NCBI RefSeq assembly: GCF_002443255.2
Contig: NW_019211456.1
Coordinates: 43,360,986 to 43,424,985 of the forward strand
Origin: Varroa destructor
Taxonomy: Eukaryota; Arthropoda; Arachnida; Mesostigmata; Varroidae
Direction: 5' to 3'
DNA: 64,000 nucleotides
Positions 13,566 through 27,062 of this stretch are shown piece by piece (position 1 is the stretch's first letter; each line of letters opens with the position of its first letter). The notes beneath the pieces are model-generated. The model was given only the letters and a program-made list of their open reading frames with translations. It had not been told where the DNA came from and made no database searches. The translations under genes were made by a program, and so were the position numbers.

Positions 13566-15790
13566 AAATAGAGCTTAACGCAAAACAGAGGCAATAGAAT
13601 GCGAAAGCAGATGAGACGGTAACATTCGAAATAATAAAATAATGTCGTTGTCTACAGACCGATATATCTTTGTTTGTGGAGTTCTTTGTTTAGAGTCGTC
13701 GACACCTCGAGCCATACTGTTTTCTCAAATACAATAGATCGATCGACAATATACTCTTTAATACACTTTCACAACACTTGTCGATCCGACCACAACTTTT
13801 CGCATGCATGCGTAGATACCTTGAGGGATACACACTTATTGAATTGTTCTCACCTATCGTAAATGTTAACGGTTTCGATCGATTGAATCCGTCACCTGAC
13901 GATGAATTCAGGACAACACAGTAAGGGCTAGATAAGAATTGGACAGTACAATTCTGGGTTATATATGACAATAGCAGCGTCGTATATAGATCTTCCTCTG
14001 ACTCCGTTGATTTTAGAAATCTAGCACATTATAGGCCATTACAAATCAATGTGACCAATAATCATCATGCAGCAACAACATCAATAGCGATGTTAAACGA
14101 CCGCGGCTCATATTCAAACCGGCTACGACACTTCGGACGATAAGGTGCATCAATACAGGTGTTTACTTATGCTGGCGTGTCTTTGCGACGAGCGCGCCAG
14201 GTCGTAAGTACGCGCCTTGGATCGAATCAAACTATTGCCCTCAGTCCACTAAACAGGGCATTTTTTCGGGAAGCCACCGCCACGTTACTGTCGAAGCTTC
14301 TTACAAGGTCTCGTATTGAAAAAACAGCACAGAAAGAAACGACTGAGCGTTAGCTGCTAGTTCGCTAGACGCTTTGACTTCGCGCCACCATGTATGGCTA
14401 CTGTGTTACCAGAACGCTACGTAGTAGCCCTGTGTCTCTCGTCGCATTCATCTGCGATCAGGTGACGGGCGTTTCTTCTTGCACGTCACCACCGAAATGT
14501 GATGGTCGGGACTGCAGCCGTTGCTGACGTCCGTTAATTGTAGCACACTGATCCGTCCTCTTGACGTCGTTCAGCCGTCTCAGTGGTTGAATCGTCTGAT
14601 AGTGGCGCTTTTGCTGTTGATACTCTACTACTGCAGGCTGGCTGTTCAAATTAAACCCAGTTGCGCTTATTTTTGCCATTGGGTGTTACCTGGCATAACG
14701 TAATTTTGTCACCAGAGCTTACCTACTCATCGCAGAAGTGATCCAAAAACTGCTTGTACACGATTCAGCTGCACTGATAGCCCGACAAGTTTTCACACGC
14801 CACATAGACTAACACATTTACACATATTCATATATTAGAAGTGCAGCCGGATAAAGCAGCACTTCCTACCGAAAGCCAACACTGTAAAATGATGGAATAC
14901 GGTCTGACCGACTTGAAGAGCCCATAACAACGTGTTCACGAGACATTACCTGCTGTTGTTACATCGGTATGGACGCACTGATTTCCTTGATACTTGACAG
15001 CGGAATATGATCCAAACAACAGAGCAGAAAAGTCAAACTTGTATATTCTCAGAAGGACGCAGTGTTCCCCAGGGTGCTTCGCTCTCGACACCCAAAGGAT
15101 GTCGACCGATTAACAGAATAAGAAGTTGTTGAAAATCACTAACCGAATTTGCTACGCAACGTTAAGCCATCCCAGGTACTACACAACGGAAATACCTTTG
15201 AAATACTGCGTTACTCTTTTTAAAATGAAGCGAGCAAAAAAAGAAGGTAAATTTCACATTTATTGAGAGAGATTGGGTGTCATCAATGGCAACAAAAATC
15301 TATCCAATAGGGCGTTGCCATCGACGAATATCGAACGGATTTCCCTTGATGGTTGGGCAAGACGAGGCGAAAGTTGCCACAATAATCGTGATGACGCAGG
15401 CTCAAACGGAGACTCATCCGGCTCATAGCGGCCAAACGCGCGGAAGCTTGTCTCGGAAGATCTGCTGAGATCTCCGCCACTGATCTACTAGACGACAACG
15501 AAAATTCTTCTTGTAGAACGATTACAGCGCCGTACGCATTATCCGTTCTGCTAGTATTGCTATGACCGTTATTCGCATTGCTTCGGCCGTTTTTGGCCAA
15601 ACTATCTGACGGAAAATGAAATCCTCCTCAGGTCATTATCGTTTTGAATGATGGGGAGAGAGCGAAGAGTTACTACGTGCACTAACAGCCAACTGGCGCA
15701 AGCCAGCCAGCAAGAACCGTCTGAGCCAAGATCTATTCGTTCCAGCAAGTCATTATATCTTCATTTCGCAAAATGTCTAGCGATAACCGT

Positions 15791-15837
15791 TATAACAACA
15801 ACAATAATAACAACAGCAGCAGCAGCAGCAGCAGCAG
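15791..15837. repeat. Compound AAC/AAT/CAG trinucleotide tract
   Basis: Degenerate ACA/ATA trinucleotides lead into eight perfect CAG units at 15,814-15,837. The tract would read as poly-Ala, poly-Gln or poly-Ser in plus frames, and short open frames cross it. No supporting splice structure or homology was seen, so it is annotated only as a microsatellite. Confidence 0.9.
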
Positions 15838-16074
15838 TCAATGCCATCAGCATCACCATTAGCAGTACCAGAATCGTTATGAAGCGGCGATAAGTCCAAA
15901 TACCGTTTTTCCTCCTCGCCCATTTTGGTGAAAACGATTTCAAAAAACACCGGAAAACATTAATGATAATTACAGCAATATGAATAATAATAGCAACAAC
16001 TATCTAAGTAGCAATCTTGTTGCGGGAGAAAGATAAGGAGAGATAGGGAGAGATAACTATAGTACAATAATAGC

Positions 16075-16100
16075 TTTTTTTTTTTTTTTTTTTTTTTTTT
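16075..16100. repeat. Poly(T) run, 26 bases
   Basis: The longest homopolymer in the window. On the minus strand it is a 26-A run, which could be the tail of an old retroposed transcript. I could not identify a body next to it. Confidence 0.9.
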
Positions 16101-18826
16101 GTAATTGCCGGTTTAATTTGAGCAAATGCATTTTCGTGACACATACCATACATGCTTTAGGCTATACGTATAGCTAACACGTGTCACGTACAAATCACGC
16201 TCAACTATAGCATTATATATCGATGGTTCCACTTCAACATGCAGATTTTTAGAAAATCGGAGAATTTGAATTAGGATTTTTCACTTACCCACTCTTGCAA
16301 TTTTTAGAGCTCTACTACTCCTAAGCGTTGGCATCACGACATCCGTAATATGGATTTATTGAAGCTATTATATATATAAGATTTCGTTACTGGCTAACTT
16401 CTTACTTATAGGCTTCTCTTCGTTAAGAGGGTTTTACTGCTACAGAGTCGTGCGTAACGCACTCCGGGCAACTCTAAACGACATCATGTACTTCTGTCAT
16501 GCGCCTTTATAGGTGAACAGTCTATTTTCTATAACAATTTCAAAGACATTCGATTTTTTTCCTAACGTTAAGTTTCCTCTCAATGTTTTGCGTATGCTAT
16601 GCATTACTAAAGGGCTATTAACAAACTCGCTTAATTGTTCTTTTTCTTTTTCTCTCGCTGTCTCCATATGATAAAACAAGCCACGAAAAATAGGTCGAAA
16701 GTTCTCAAGAAAATATTGGTTTTAGCTTTTCTTGCTGCTTTGTATGATATTTGGTAACGGGCTAGCGTTTTGTGTGTTGGCATCGAACGATATCAAGACA
16801 CGTTCCCGCCCACGGCTTTTCCGGCGGATTGATGTTTGCCTCCGCTGAACGTCCACCACCGTTATTATTACTGTCGTAAGAATTATTCTACTTTTGTCAT
16901 TAACCAGTTACCAGGTGCCACGAGGAGGCATACGTTGACCCTCTAGAGCGAATCTGCGATCGTCAGGATCAAGCGCATCCGTGCAGACATATCGTGCGCA
17001 TATAACGTTGGCCTATCTGAATGACTGCTTTAGGTCCATCTATATTATACATAATCAACGTGTTTCCAGCATTTGAATGGCATAAAACAGCTGGTTGGAG
17101 ATTTCTGCTGCCATTATTGTTTGTCTTTGGCAAACCTAACCGTACGCCACGGTGCCGCTGTCGCAAGACCAACGATTGCCGTCTTAGCAATTGTTCTGCG
17201 AAAGGACGCCGCAGCTTGAGACACTGAAGGCACTAATTTGGACCTTATGTATCAATTACAATATACTTCTGATATATTTCTTATTCGATTGTGTCTAATA
17301 CAGACATGTACTTGTGTGTGCGGCAGTGGAGCCGATGTCGGCTAAACATAAACGATCCACGCATACTCAACTAGTACGTCACCTTTATGCTCAGAGATTC
17401 TGAGTAGCTGGGTGTTTTTCTGTGTCAGTGTGACGGAAATTCTTGTCCCTCTTGCAACTTGAGTTCGGCCAGGGCCGTCGATACTTGGTTCCCGCCGGAA
17501 TGTCAGAGAGTATTGGTTATCGCCGCAGAGACAGCGAGAGAAGTACACATAACAATATGACACAGGTGCAGTTAGAATTAGAGTACACGTAACACAGTAC
17601 GAACGTGATTCATTCAATGAGCTGTTAGCATACAAGTACAGGGTAACATCGCGGTCGGGTAGGTAATCCAAATGAGGTTCGTATTTAATTTGCGCACTCT
17701 CAAGGCGTGAAGGCTAATCCAGGGCATTCATCGCAGCAGAACAGCGTAGAACTTGCGACCATTTAAACGATAATCAGGTTTATCGATTGGATGATCGTTC
17801 TTTTAAGACTGTCGACCTGTGGTCAGCCGCCTGCTTTCGCTGCGGTCGCGGAGCAGGTACTGATCGTATAGGTCTTCTTATACGCACTGGCCGATTGTTG
17901 ACTCCACGATTCGTAGAAACGATTCTATGGAGATTACGGCCAGATGGTCAGGCGTTTTGCTATCTTGTGTAACAAGCTAAACCATGTAGCACAACTTGGC
18001 CGGCTACATGGGACAGTCACATGTGGCCATGTGGCTAAGGCGTAGCAGCTTATTGCGAAAGTATACCTATTATGTGAGCTCGAATCGTAGCGAATATTTC
18101 GGCGAGAGAAAGGTATTTATAAATTGAATGAGCTGCCACTTCTGTAGTGGCACAGCTGGTCAAGGCCTATAGATACATCATACCGTTCTAACAGACCACA
18201 CTTCCACATAAAGTAACTACGCCGTAAGAAAAGAAATCGATAAAAAGAAATCCTGTAAAATGCAACGTGTATCAGAAGTTGTGAAGAAGAGCAGATTTAG
18301 GTGCAAAACTCCTAATCAAGTCCAAATAGGACGGCAGCAATTTACCGACAACCGATTCAATTATCGTGCGTATAGATAAACTGGAACCGGAACTCGACTG
18401 TGAACGAGGCGTAAAATCTGTGTCGGAATACCAAAATATGAAATGACTAAAAATTAAAGCAATTAAAATTCCCTGTCAAGTCGGAAAAAAAGTGATCTTC
18501 GTCAGAGAGAACACACAGTAACCAATTAGCGAGTAATTAGTGGTGACAATTGAAGGAAATATTTGCCCCTTGTATTGATCTGAACTCTAGTTTTTAATAA
18601 CTAAAGTATCTTGAGTTGGACAATATATTGCGACAATTTTTATATTGTCTACGCAATACCTTTATTCGATGGTCTTACCACCATCATATAAGTAAGCATA
18701 AAAAGAACTAAAAACTACTACACTTATTTTAAAAATTGACATTCTGAATTTTTCAGAATTTTATACTGCAAAAAATAATTGTACTGTCCTTTAGGTGAAC
18801 TGATCACGTCATATATTTTAAATGTT

Positions 18827-18862
18827 TATATATATATACGTATATATATATATATATATATA
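18827..18862. repeat. (TA)n microsatellite with central ACGT
   Basis: Two TA runs flank an ACGT. The whole tract is self-complementary and can extrude as a hairpin. Confidence 0.9.
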
Positions 18863-21084
18863 TTCGTATTAGAATATTTTGTATAATCTCAAGCTTGGCT
18901 CCAGTTTAAATAATTCACAAGTAGATACTAGCACAATAACTAGCCTTTGGTTTTTATTAACTCCGTTTGCCATTTCTGTCTTCCAGTAATAAACCTTGAA
19001 GATAGAAGTGTTCCGTATGAACATTTGAAATATGTCTTACACCTTTTGCATAATTAGATATAAAACATCATACCTTTGGAGTCCGTACGCAAACGCTGAT
19101 TATCAATGGTTTTTTTCAAATAACAAACAGAAACGAAACTTAGCGTTGTAAATATCACAGAACGTGAAAAACCCCTGTATTCGTATAAGCCGCCTACCTG
19201 AACTATTGAGTGCACCGATGGACACGTTGACTATAAAACACAATAGCACAGATTGCACGTTAGACTACTACTCCTTTACCCCATCGACTGGGCTTCATGG
19301 TTTACAATCTCTAAAATGTATCTGATGGGCGATTTTTTATTAGAAACTTATGGTTTTCACATAGTGAAGACACTGAAATATTGAATCTTTCGATCATTCT
19401 AGGCCACCGCGACACTGCATGTCTCAGTTCTCCCTAATGGGTAACAACATCATTTATGGCTTTCCATCAACGTCAGCGATTGTGGCTATAGTAATTAACC
19501 ATATTTTATTATATAGTCGGCATATTATTCCACTCTAATAATGTAATATTAAGATAGAATTTGTTTTAATGCTTATGGTGGATGGATCATTTTCGTCAGG
19601 CGACGGAAACAGGGTCTGACACAAATAACTTTCTAATTTAATGCCCTTTTCGATCTCCTGAAACAGTTCAATTCAATAATTAAAACATAGATATCCACCT
19701 AATTAAATTTCTGGACATTAATGCTAATCGGTAAAGGTGTAATACAAAATCAGAACGTCTACTGCAGTACGACCCGAGCGAACAAATACCATTTCACTTA
19801 TTTCAACACCAAAGTAACGTTATCAAGCGTTAAAGCCGAGACATTTTCCAGTTCGTTTTTGATCCAGCGTCACGAAGTTGGCCAGGCGTTTTGTCCTGAC
19901 TATTAAACACAACATACAGAATGAAAAAAGATTTAGCATAGTACATTTTTGTAACTAGTGGAAAGTTTTTTTTTCAACGGCGTGATTCTGTCTAATTACA
20001 GTTATCGTGTTATGAAAAAGTGGAGGAGATAAAGCAGCTGACATCTTATACAATTTATAGGGCCGGTTCATTATCGGCCAAACAAGTTATTATAGAATAA
20101 CCGTAATTTATCGTACTGTTATTATTGAAATAGTGCTGTTCCCTTGATAGTTAGCCGTCCCTTTAGCTCTATACGGTTTGCGCATTCTCGTCTAGCTGAA
20201 CGTCGCAGATATCGTGGCTATTTTTAAAGAGTATTTTACAAGATGTTACATTATTACACATCTTCGATACTGTTCACTTCTGTGACGGGAATGTGTTTAA
20301 GATTCGAGCTGTAGTTTGTGCTGTTACATTCACAAAGTTCCTAACTCAGAAATTTAGATAACGGAGCCTGTCAAAACATTCGAGCGATTCGAAGGTTCCG
20401 AGTTCACTAACCCGGAAAATTCGGCATTCCAGAAGGGCAGACAACGATTTTGACAGTCACTCGTTCTGATTCGAAATTGATTAAACGTAAATTCGGGCGC
20501 TGCAAGCACAACCAAATATATACATTAAGACAAATAGTGGCTTACTACGTTTTTGAGTTACCAGTAACCCCGCTTCGATCCACCTCTATTAAATGCACTT
20601 TAACGACCACGGGTATCCATTGAAGCTTTACAGCCTAACTACTAACGCAGCGGGCAATGAGCCTGCCTATCCATATCTTTCCATGCATCCTGGTTAATCG
20701 CATGCGCCAAGATGCCATCCAATTTCGACTAGAATATTCAGAAAAAGGTCCACAATCGACAGTATCCGTGTTCAGGCTCATTATCCACCTAGATTTTGGT
20801 GCGTTGAAGCTCGGCCATCCCTTCGACAGCCAACCCTTGCCTTCGCTTCGTCCAACGGCTGGCACCATTTGTTTTCGCAATATATCTATATCCTTGTAAG
20901 TGACTTAGCATTAGTTATAAAGTTGTTAATCGGTGGTAGAATGTTCAAATAATCGTGACTGCGTCAAGGGATGCTGTCTCTTTATAGTGATAACAACATT
21001 GTTACGTCTAGTTGCTGAGTATGAAAGAACGAGATCTAACTTCTTATAGATACAAACGAGCCTCCTTAGTTTCTGAAACTTCTG

Positions 21085-21100
21085 TTTTTTTTTTTTTTTT
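21085..21100. repeat. Poly(T) run, 16 bases
   Basis: Homopolymer tract in non-coding DNA. Confidence 0.85.
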
Positions 21101-24100
21101 ATTACTTCTAAAGATACCGGGTATACTTATATAAAGAGTACGCTTTTGTTTTCTTTTATTCCCTGACGTAAGTTTAGGGAATTCATTAATAAGCTGTTCA
21201 GGTCTGTGTCAGCTAGAGAGACCGCATCACTTTTAAACACCAGTTGATTCTTCCGTCTTTTTTATAATATTGCACTTATTAACGATGCCTAGCTGAAAGC
21301 TTAAGTGTCATGCAGAAGTCTGTTCCTCGCATTAAATCTTAGTAATAGTTTATTGTGTCCATGTGATCTGTTGCCATCCTCTGCGTAAAAAACAAACTGT
21401 TTCGCTAGCTCTTCGAATTCTATATATATATATATTCGTTTTTCGTTTCGTGGTTCGTAAAAATGGATGAATTTCATGTAACAGAAAAAACGAAGTCCCA
21501 CAAACCATCCAAACGAAAACGAACGACTTGTCACGTCAATTTGTATCAGAAGCTTGGAACACAGTGTCACGCTGGGGTAAATAAGTGTGACGGAACTAAG
21601 ACAATAATGATATTTCGTACCAACCCAAACCCCTGAATACACCTGCGTGATTTGTGGCACATTATATCTATGTACGCGTACGTGTCGTGTAAGCGCCGAT
21701 GAGTAAAATGTTTCGCGCTCGTACCTACATATGTACTATAATACAAACGTTGTCCCATTTAAGGTGACTAGAATGGACGAATAAGGCTTTATAACGCCAG
21801 GGTTGATTTTTGGGGGTCTGGAAAACGACTGCAAAAGGGTAAAGACACAAAAGCACACGAGTGCAAGGTGTATCATACTCAATAATATTTATTTAATTTG
21901 AAAAGCTGGAAGGCTACATCGATTAGTTTTGTTCGCAGTATTGTGAGCCGCGGTTATATATGTTGCTTTTGAAAAAAGATAGAGATTACTTAATAGGAAC
22001 TAAATGAACGACCTTAAGCGTTAACAGCCGTTAGCGGCTCGATATGAAGGCACAATATGTTCGTGAGCTCCATGTTGTTAATATTAGGTTGCGTGCATTT
22101 TCGTTTAATATAATCTCTAACTGTTGCTTCCTCGTTTGCTTTTATAACACAACAACCCTTTTGTAGGATCAGTCAGTCAACACGAAACCCGAAGTCGGCA
22201 GTCAGTGAGCTGAAATAACTTCGCATCATCAGTTAATGGAAGTTGACGTCTCCAGGGCCCTTGGTCGATAATAAAGCAACTAACTACGTTTTCGTTGTTG
22301 AGCATTTGGCTCGTTAAGTAATTTTTTGCGTAACGCCTTTATAAAGACGGGCGTCGGCTATCTATAAACTTATAAACTCAGTTCCATCTTAGAATTCTGT
22401 TTCATCTAGGTAATGGAAAGTAACACCATCTATCGCTGACCAGATGCAAAACCAGTCTTCATTCATGTTTTTCGAATTTGCGTGCGGAAAAACTTGAGCG
22501 AAGAGATCAGATGCTGAGATTTGCAACCATCTCGGCACGACATTAGACAACAGAATTAAATCTATTATATTTCGTTTGTTTCGTCATCGACGTCTAGCAC
22601 TATGCGCTGAACATACATAACCCTGAAGATTAGATATTTATACTTTCTCTATTTACACAAACGTTATATCGATGGCGCAAAAATAATGATTCACTTACTT
22701 CTATCACAACAATTGCTGCCTAGAAACGGTCTCTTCAACCTTTTTTTAAAAGCACTAATGGTCAGGGGGCAAATTTACTACACAGTCATTAGGTATTAGC
22801 TGGCGATAGCAATAGTTCTGTTACTGTGGGGTGTCGAACAAATGCGCACTAGAATAGGAGCTAACAAAGATCCCGATAAACTCTAAACTGAGAAATCCAA
22901 TTGAATTAAGTAAAGCGTTTCGTGCGTCGAGTGTGTATCGTTATAGCGAGTAAAAGCTGTTATTTTCGTGACGTCGAAACATAAATGTCTGCTTTTAAAC
23001 ATTGACTAATCGTTCCGCGACGCTGCGCGAAGCGTCGCCTTTTACCATGCTATAGCTTACCTTGCGATTAATTCTTCTCGGTAAAGAAGTGCAGAAATGC
23101 GTTAACCAGGTAGTTTACACGACGATAAGTCAAGCTTTCACCATACAGACACATGCGCACCTTAACAATAATGTTTTTCACAAATGATGATAATTATATA
23201 GGATTGTGCATTTCCAGGACGCTGTTTGGCTAGGCTACCGACAACGGTGGATCAGGCTATATAGGACACGGCCTTTTTGAAGCATAATCCGCATCCATTG
23301 AGCACGTCAGTATCGTGCAACGTATGATTAAGTCACGTATTAACGGAATAGTTCCACTCGTGTTTGGGCGTCCGACATGCACCTTCGTAGATCATTAGCA
23401 CCGACTAATATATCAGTGTGAGGAACAACAGAACCCATAAACATACCGACAATAAAAGTTAGAAAACACCACGTTACTAGATATGTCAAAGATCTATGAC
23501 AATCAAGGTAACAGACGTCATACTCTGCGAAACCATGAAGCCTTGAGGTGTGCCGGTTACATTCATACGTGTTCTCTCGACTAAAACACTTGCTCTTGTT
23601 ATGACGGTGAAAAGGCAAACGCACTGGGCACATGAGTCTGTCTGTTCGCAATACGATGTATCGCATCGGCGAATATCTTTTAGCCTTTCGGGGAGCTAAA
23701 TGATTGCGTGGTACACGCATTCGCTACTGGTTTTTCTTTCTCGCTAACCAACAAGAGTTTCAACTTTAGCCGCCGTCATATAGTTTCGCAGTGTGCGTTG
23801 CCATTCGAATAACATTGGGCGACAGCCCAATCAGTTAGCCCAGCCGAAACCTGTAAACGGTCCGATTTGACATGGAAAAAGTACCCTGTTTGCTACACGA
23901 CGAGGAGCTGCTCATCGTCGTAACTCAGGGACAACGCTCACCTGGCTGCTGTTGTTTTGTTAGCAGAGGTCGCACGAAAAGGGTACTAATGGCACACGGG
24001 AAGCAGCAATCAATGATTAGGATGACGATGACGTTCGTTCTATTGCTGCGTCGTGTTACGATTGTGTGGCGACACCACCGTCAGCTTCACAAAAAGCAGC

Positions 24101-27000
24101 ACCATCGCCGAGAGCGACTGCCAATCAGCATGTCAATAGAGCGTACTGCTGACGCATCTCGAGCATAGTCTCCTAATGCGACAAACAGATAGACTGACAC
24201 GCACATTAATGGGCAGGGCTCGTTTTCGTTCGATCATTGGAGATGGCCATAGAGGTAGCAATCGCTCTGACGTTTGATTGGTGTCTGGTCAGCGCCGTTA
24301 AAGGTGGGCTGAGCTGCGAAACCGTGCAAATCTGACACCACACTCCCAGGCGTCACCGTCCATTCGGTGTATGAAGATGGATCTCTGTATATATACACCA
24401 AAATAGCCGCTGATACCTCTCAACTGTTATTATTAGCAACGACAGTACAGTCGCTGTAATATACAGCGGTACCAATTGCTGACTATTTTTGGATTACATC
24501 AATTTTCAATGAAAAAAATCTACGTCGTACCTGTTTTTGGCGTGACATTTCCGTTGAGGTCTTGGCGATCTTTTGTTACCGTACAAGAAGGCTGTAGAAA
24601 GTGTTCATAGGTATTAGCCTAGAGGCAATGTTTGTATATTGCAACAATGTCCTGGGCAAATTGCGCCCCGATGATATTCTGCATGAAGGTGACTGTCACG
24701 TGATTCGTTATCACTCTACGTCTATTCTGCCAACCTTGCCTTTCAAACTATTATAAACCAAGACGATGCTTACCCCACCTCTGCATGCGAAGTTAATTTT
24801 AGGTTACGCACGTGACGCCAGTCTGAAGTTTTATTTGACCACAAACACCTGCACTGTCACACATTTATTCCCATTCTTTTGTCGGAATGTCCTTGTCATC
24901 TCAATACCCTGTTACCCTTAACGCGTTTCACCTCTTCATTTAATCTGTTCGTTATTTCTCGGCAAAAATATCAATGACGCCCGCAAGTTATAGAGATGTG
25001 AACACTTTGAGTGAACCGATGTGACTTCTTCGAGATTCACTTTATGGCATTTGAATAGGACAAGAAAAAAGATCTTACATGCTCACATTGAATCCAGTAA
25101 GGGTGCTGTCAATGTGGACAACAGCAATTTGGGCGTCTGAAGCATAAACGAGCGCACAAAGGAACGATCGATACTTTTTTGACACAGAAACCCTACTGTT
25201 TTGTTTAAACGTTCTTTTAATACGTTACCGTACTTTTCTCCATTTCTTCCTCTCGGTTTTTTAATCGCCCAGCTTGATCAACATATTTCATCAATTCCTG
25301 ACTGTTTCAGAAAAATTCATTATTTCAGCGCTATATCTCAAAAAGCCAAAAATCGTTTTGAAAAAATTAGCTCAAGGTGACTACACCGCAGGATTGGTTT
25401 AGGTTGAACAGACGGATACGGAGGCACGCACACACGGACATTCGGTTTTAGAAGTACAGTAAATAGGCAAATCTGTTATGGAGGGTAAATTCTAAAAAGG
25501 GGCAAACAACGGCAAAACGGAGCATGACGTTATTATTTTTGATGGTCAACGTTAGCAGACTTGCCATATTTTTAATATAACACTGATAAGGAATTTAAGT
25601 CGATTTTTAGATCGCAATTAGCACAAAAAATATTTAGTCGAAGTAATATTAAGGAATCTCAACCAGCGTTCTCGCAGTATTGCTAGACGTACCCTAATCG
25701 AACGGGATTTGTGACAACAATTGATTATACGTGCAAATAAAACCAATAGAAATAAAATGTGCACCATACGAATCGAAATGGCATTGGGATTCATCTAAAA
25801 AGTACTTTCCATGGCAAATGTATGGCAAATGTGGACGCAAGTCAACCTAAACCTATAACCAAATATCAATTGTCATTATATCTAGATTGCTAACTGCTAT
25901 GACTGTACTATAAGTTTAACCTTACACGAATAACACTGGTGAGACCGCATCTGATGAGTCAAAAAAGCCAATAAGTCAAACAGTACGACATTTATAATAC
26001 GGTCTCATTCTCACATCTACTGACCAGTCCTGTTAAATTTTCATTAATGTACACAACTATCGTCAACTCAATGCACAAGGTAAGGATGATACTGCTGGTT
26101 GTTCACCTGTTAATACAAGTTGTGCGACGGGTGGAGATACAGAAAATTATCGGTAATCGTTTGCCGCTAAAATGCTGCAAGTCAACAGACGAACGCGCCC
26201 TCCGTCGAACATGGTACACGCGGTGTAAAACAGCAGCGGTATCGTGACGTTTCTTCTCATAATATTACTTTCCCTAAACACCAATGCGCTAGTACGCCTT
26301 TTTCAAGTCTCGGTTAACAACGGTCAACGCGGAGAAGACCGTAGAGAAAAAGGCGCACAATACCATGAGCGTCGTACTGTAGTGTACTGTTGTGAGCATT
26401 TACGATGATGGCGTGGCGTCGTTACGCTGGTTGGGAAGATCTCGGCGACATGCAGTAACGCAAACAACGCTCAACCTTCGTGATTGTGAGATAGACATTT
26501 TTTTCTGCAAATAATAAATGCTTATCACCAACAGGATTTACGTAGTACGATTACCTATCAAGGATCACGTACACTTACCAGATCTAGTTATACTCCGTAA
26601 CATGTGTGATTAAAAAAATTAAGTTTTCATTAATGTACCCGAAAGCTCCACAAGACCTATTTAATATGGTGCTAAACAGGTCAATGTTTGCTGCAGTGAT
26701 TCGTTATAATATTACAACATATTTTTATTTGTTATATGGTAAAAATAACTTTTCCTATTTAAGGAAAATGCGGGCATATGCTGATGTGAACTTCTCGCCT
26801 GGTCGACTACGTGTCACACACATAAACTAACTAGAAGCTTGCTTAAGCTACGCTTGGCTGTGTGGCCATAAATAACACCAGATAAAAAAAATATACAGAT
26901 ATTAAGGATCACCGAAAGGATTCTATATCAAGCTGATTTACAGATTTCTTCATGAATTAAAGCCACTGGATAAAACCAGACAGTACAATATTCGCCTCTT

Positions 27001-27062
27001 GTTGGTGCAGTGGTAACGCGCTTGTCTCCCAAAAGCTTAGAACACGTGGTGATGTCGTCGGT
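27001..27062 (+). repeat. Decayed tRNA-like (SINE-head-like) sequence
   Basis: The stretch starting TGGTGCAGTGGTAACGCGC has the layout of a tRNA D-arm with a pol III A box (TGGYNNAGTGG). It is followed by an anticodon-arm-like segment containing TCTCCC. Where a B box (GGTTCGANTCC) should follow, only a degenerate GGTGATGTCGTCGG is present. It does not fold into a full cloverleaf, so it is not a functional tRNA gene. A tRNA-derived SINE remnant is the best reading, with modest certainty. Confidence 0.3.

Larger units (their letters stand above)
9500..20600. other. Non-coding stretch with slightly GC-richer patches, no confirmed gene
   Basis: No recognisable exon. Patches around 11,930-12,040, 14,400-14,700 and 15,280-15,620 are somewhat richer in G+C and have longer open frames on one or both strands, but none matches a family I know. 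The stretch holds poly(T) runs (10,813; 13,547; 16,075), a CAG tract (15,814) and a TA tract (18,827). Confidence 0.5.

Noticed and set aside
23017..23042. GC-rich hairpin followed by T run, looking like a bacterial intrinsic terminator (also at 1946-1970)
   Set aside because: The surrounding DNA is clearly animal nuclear DNA and no transcript is predicted to end there; such short hairpins arise by chance.
23340..23720. 126-codon minus-strand open frame with a hydrophobic middle
   Set aside because: No family resemblance, no splice context, and this length is within chance for 64 kb of this composition.
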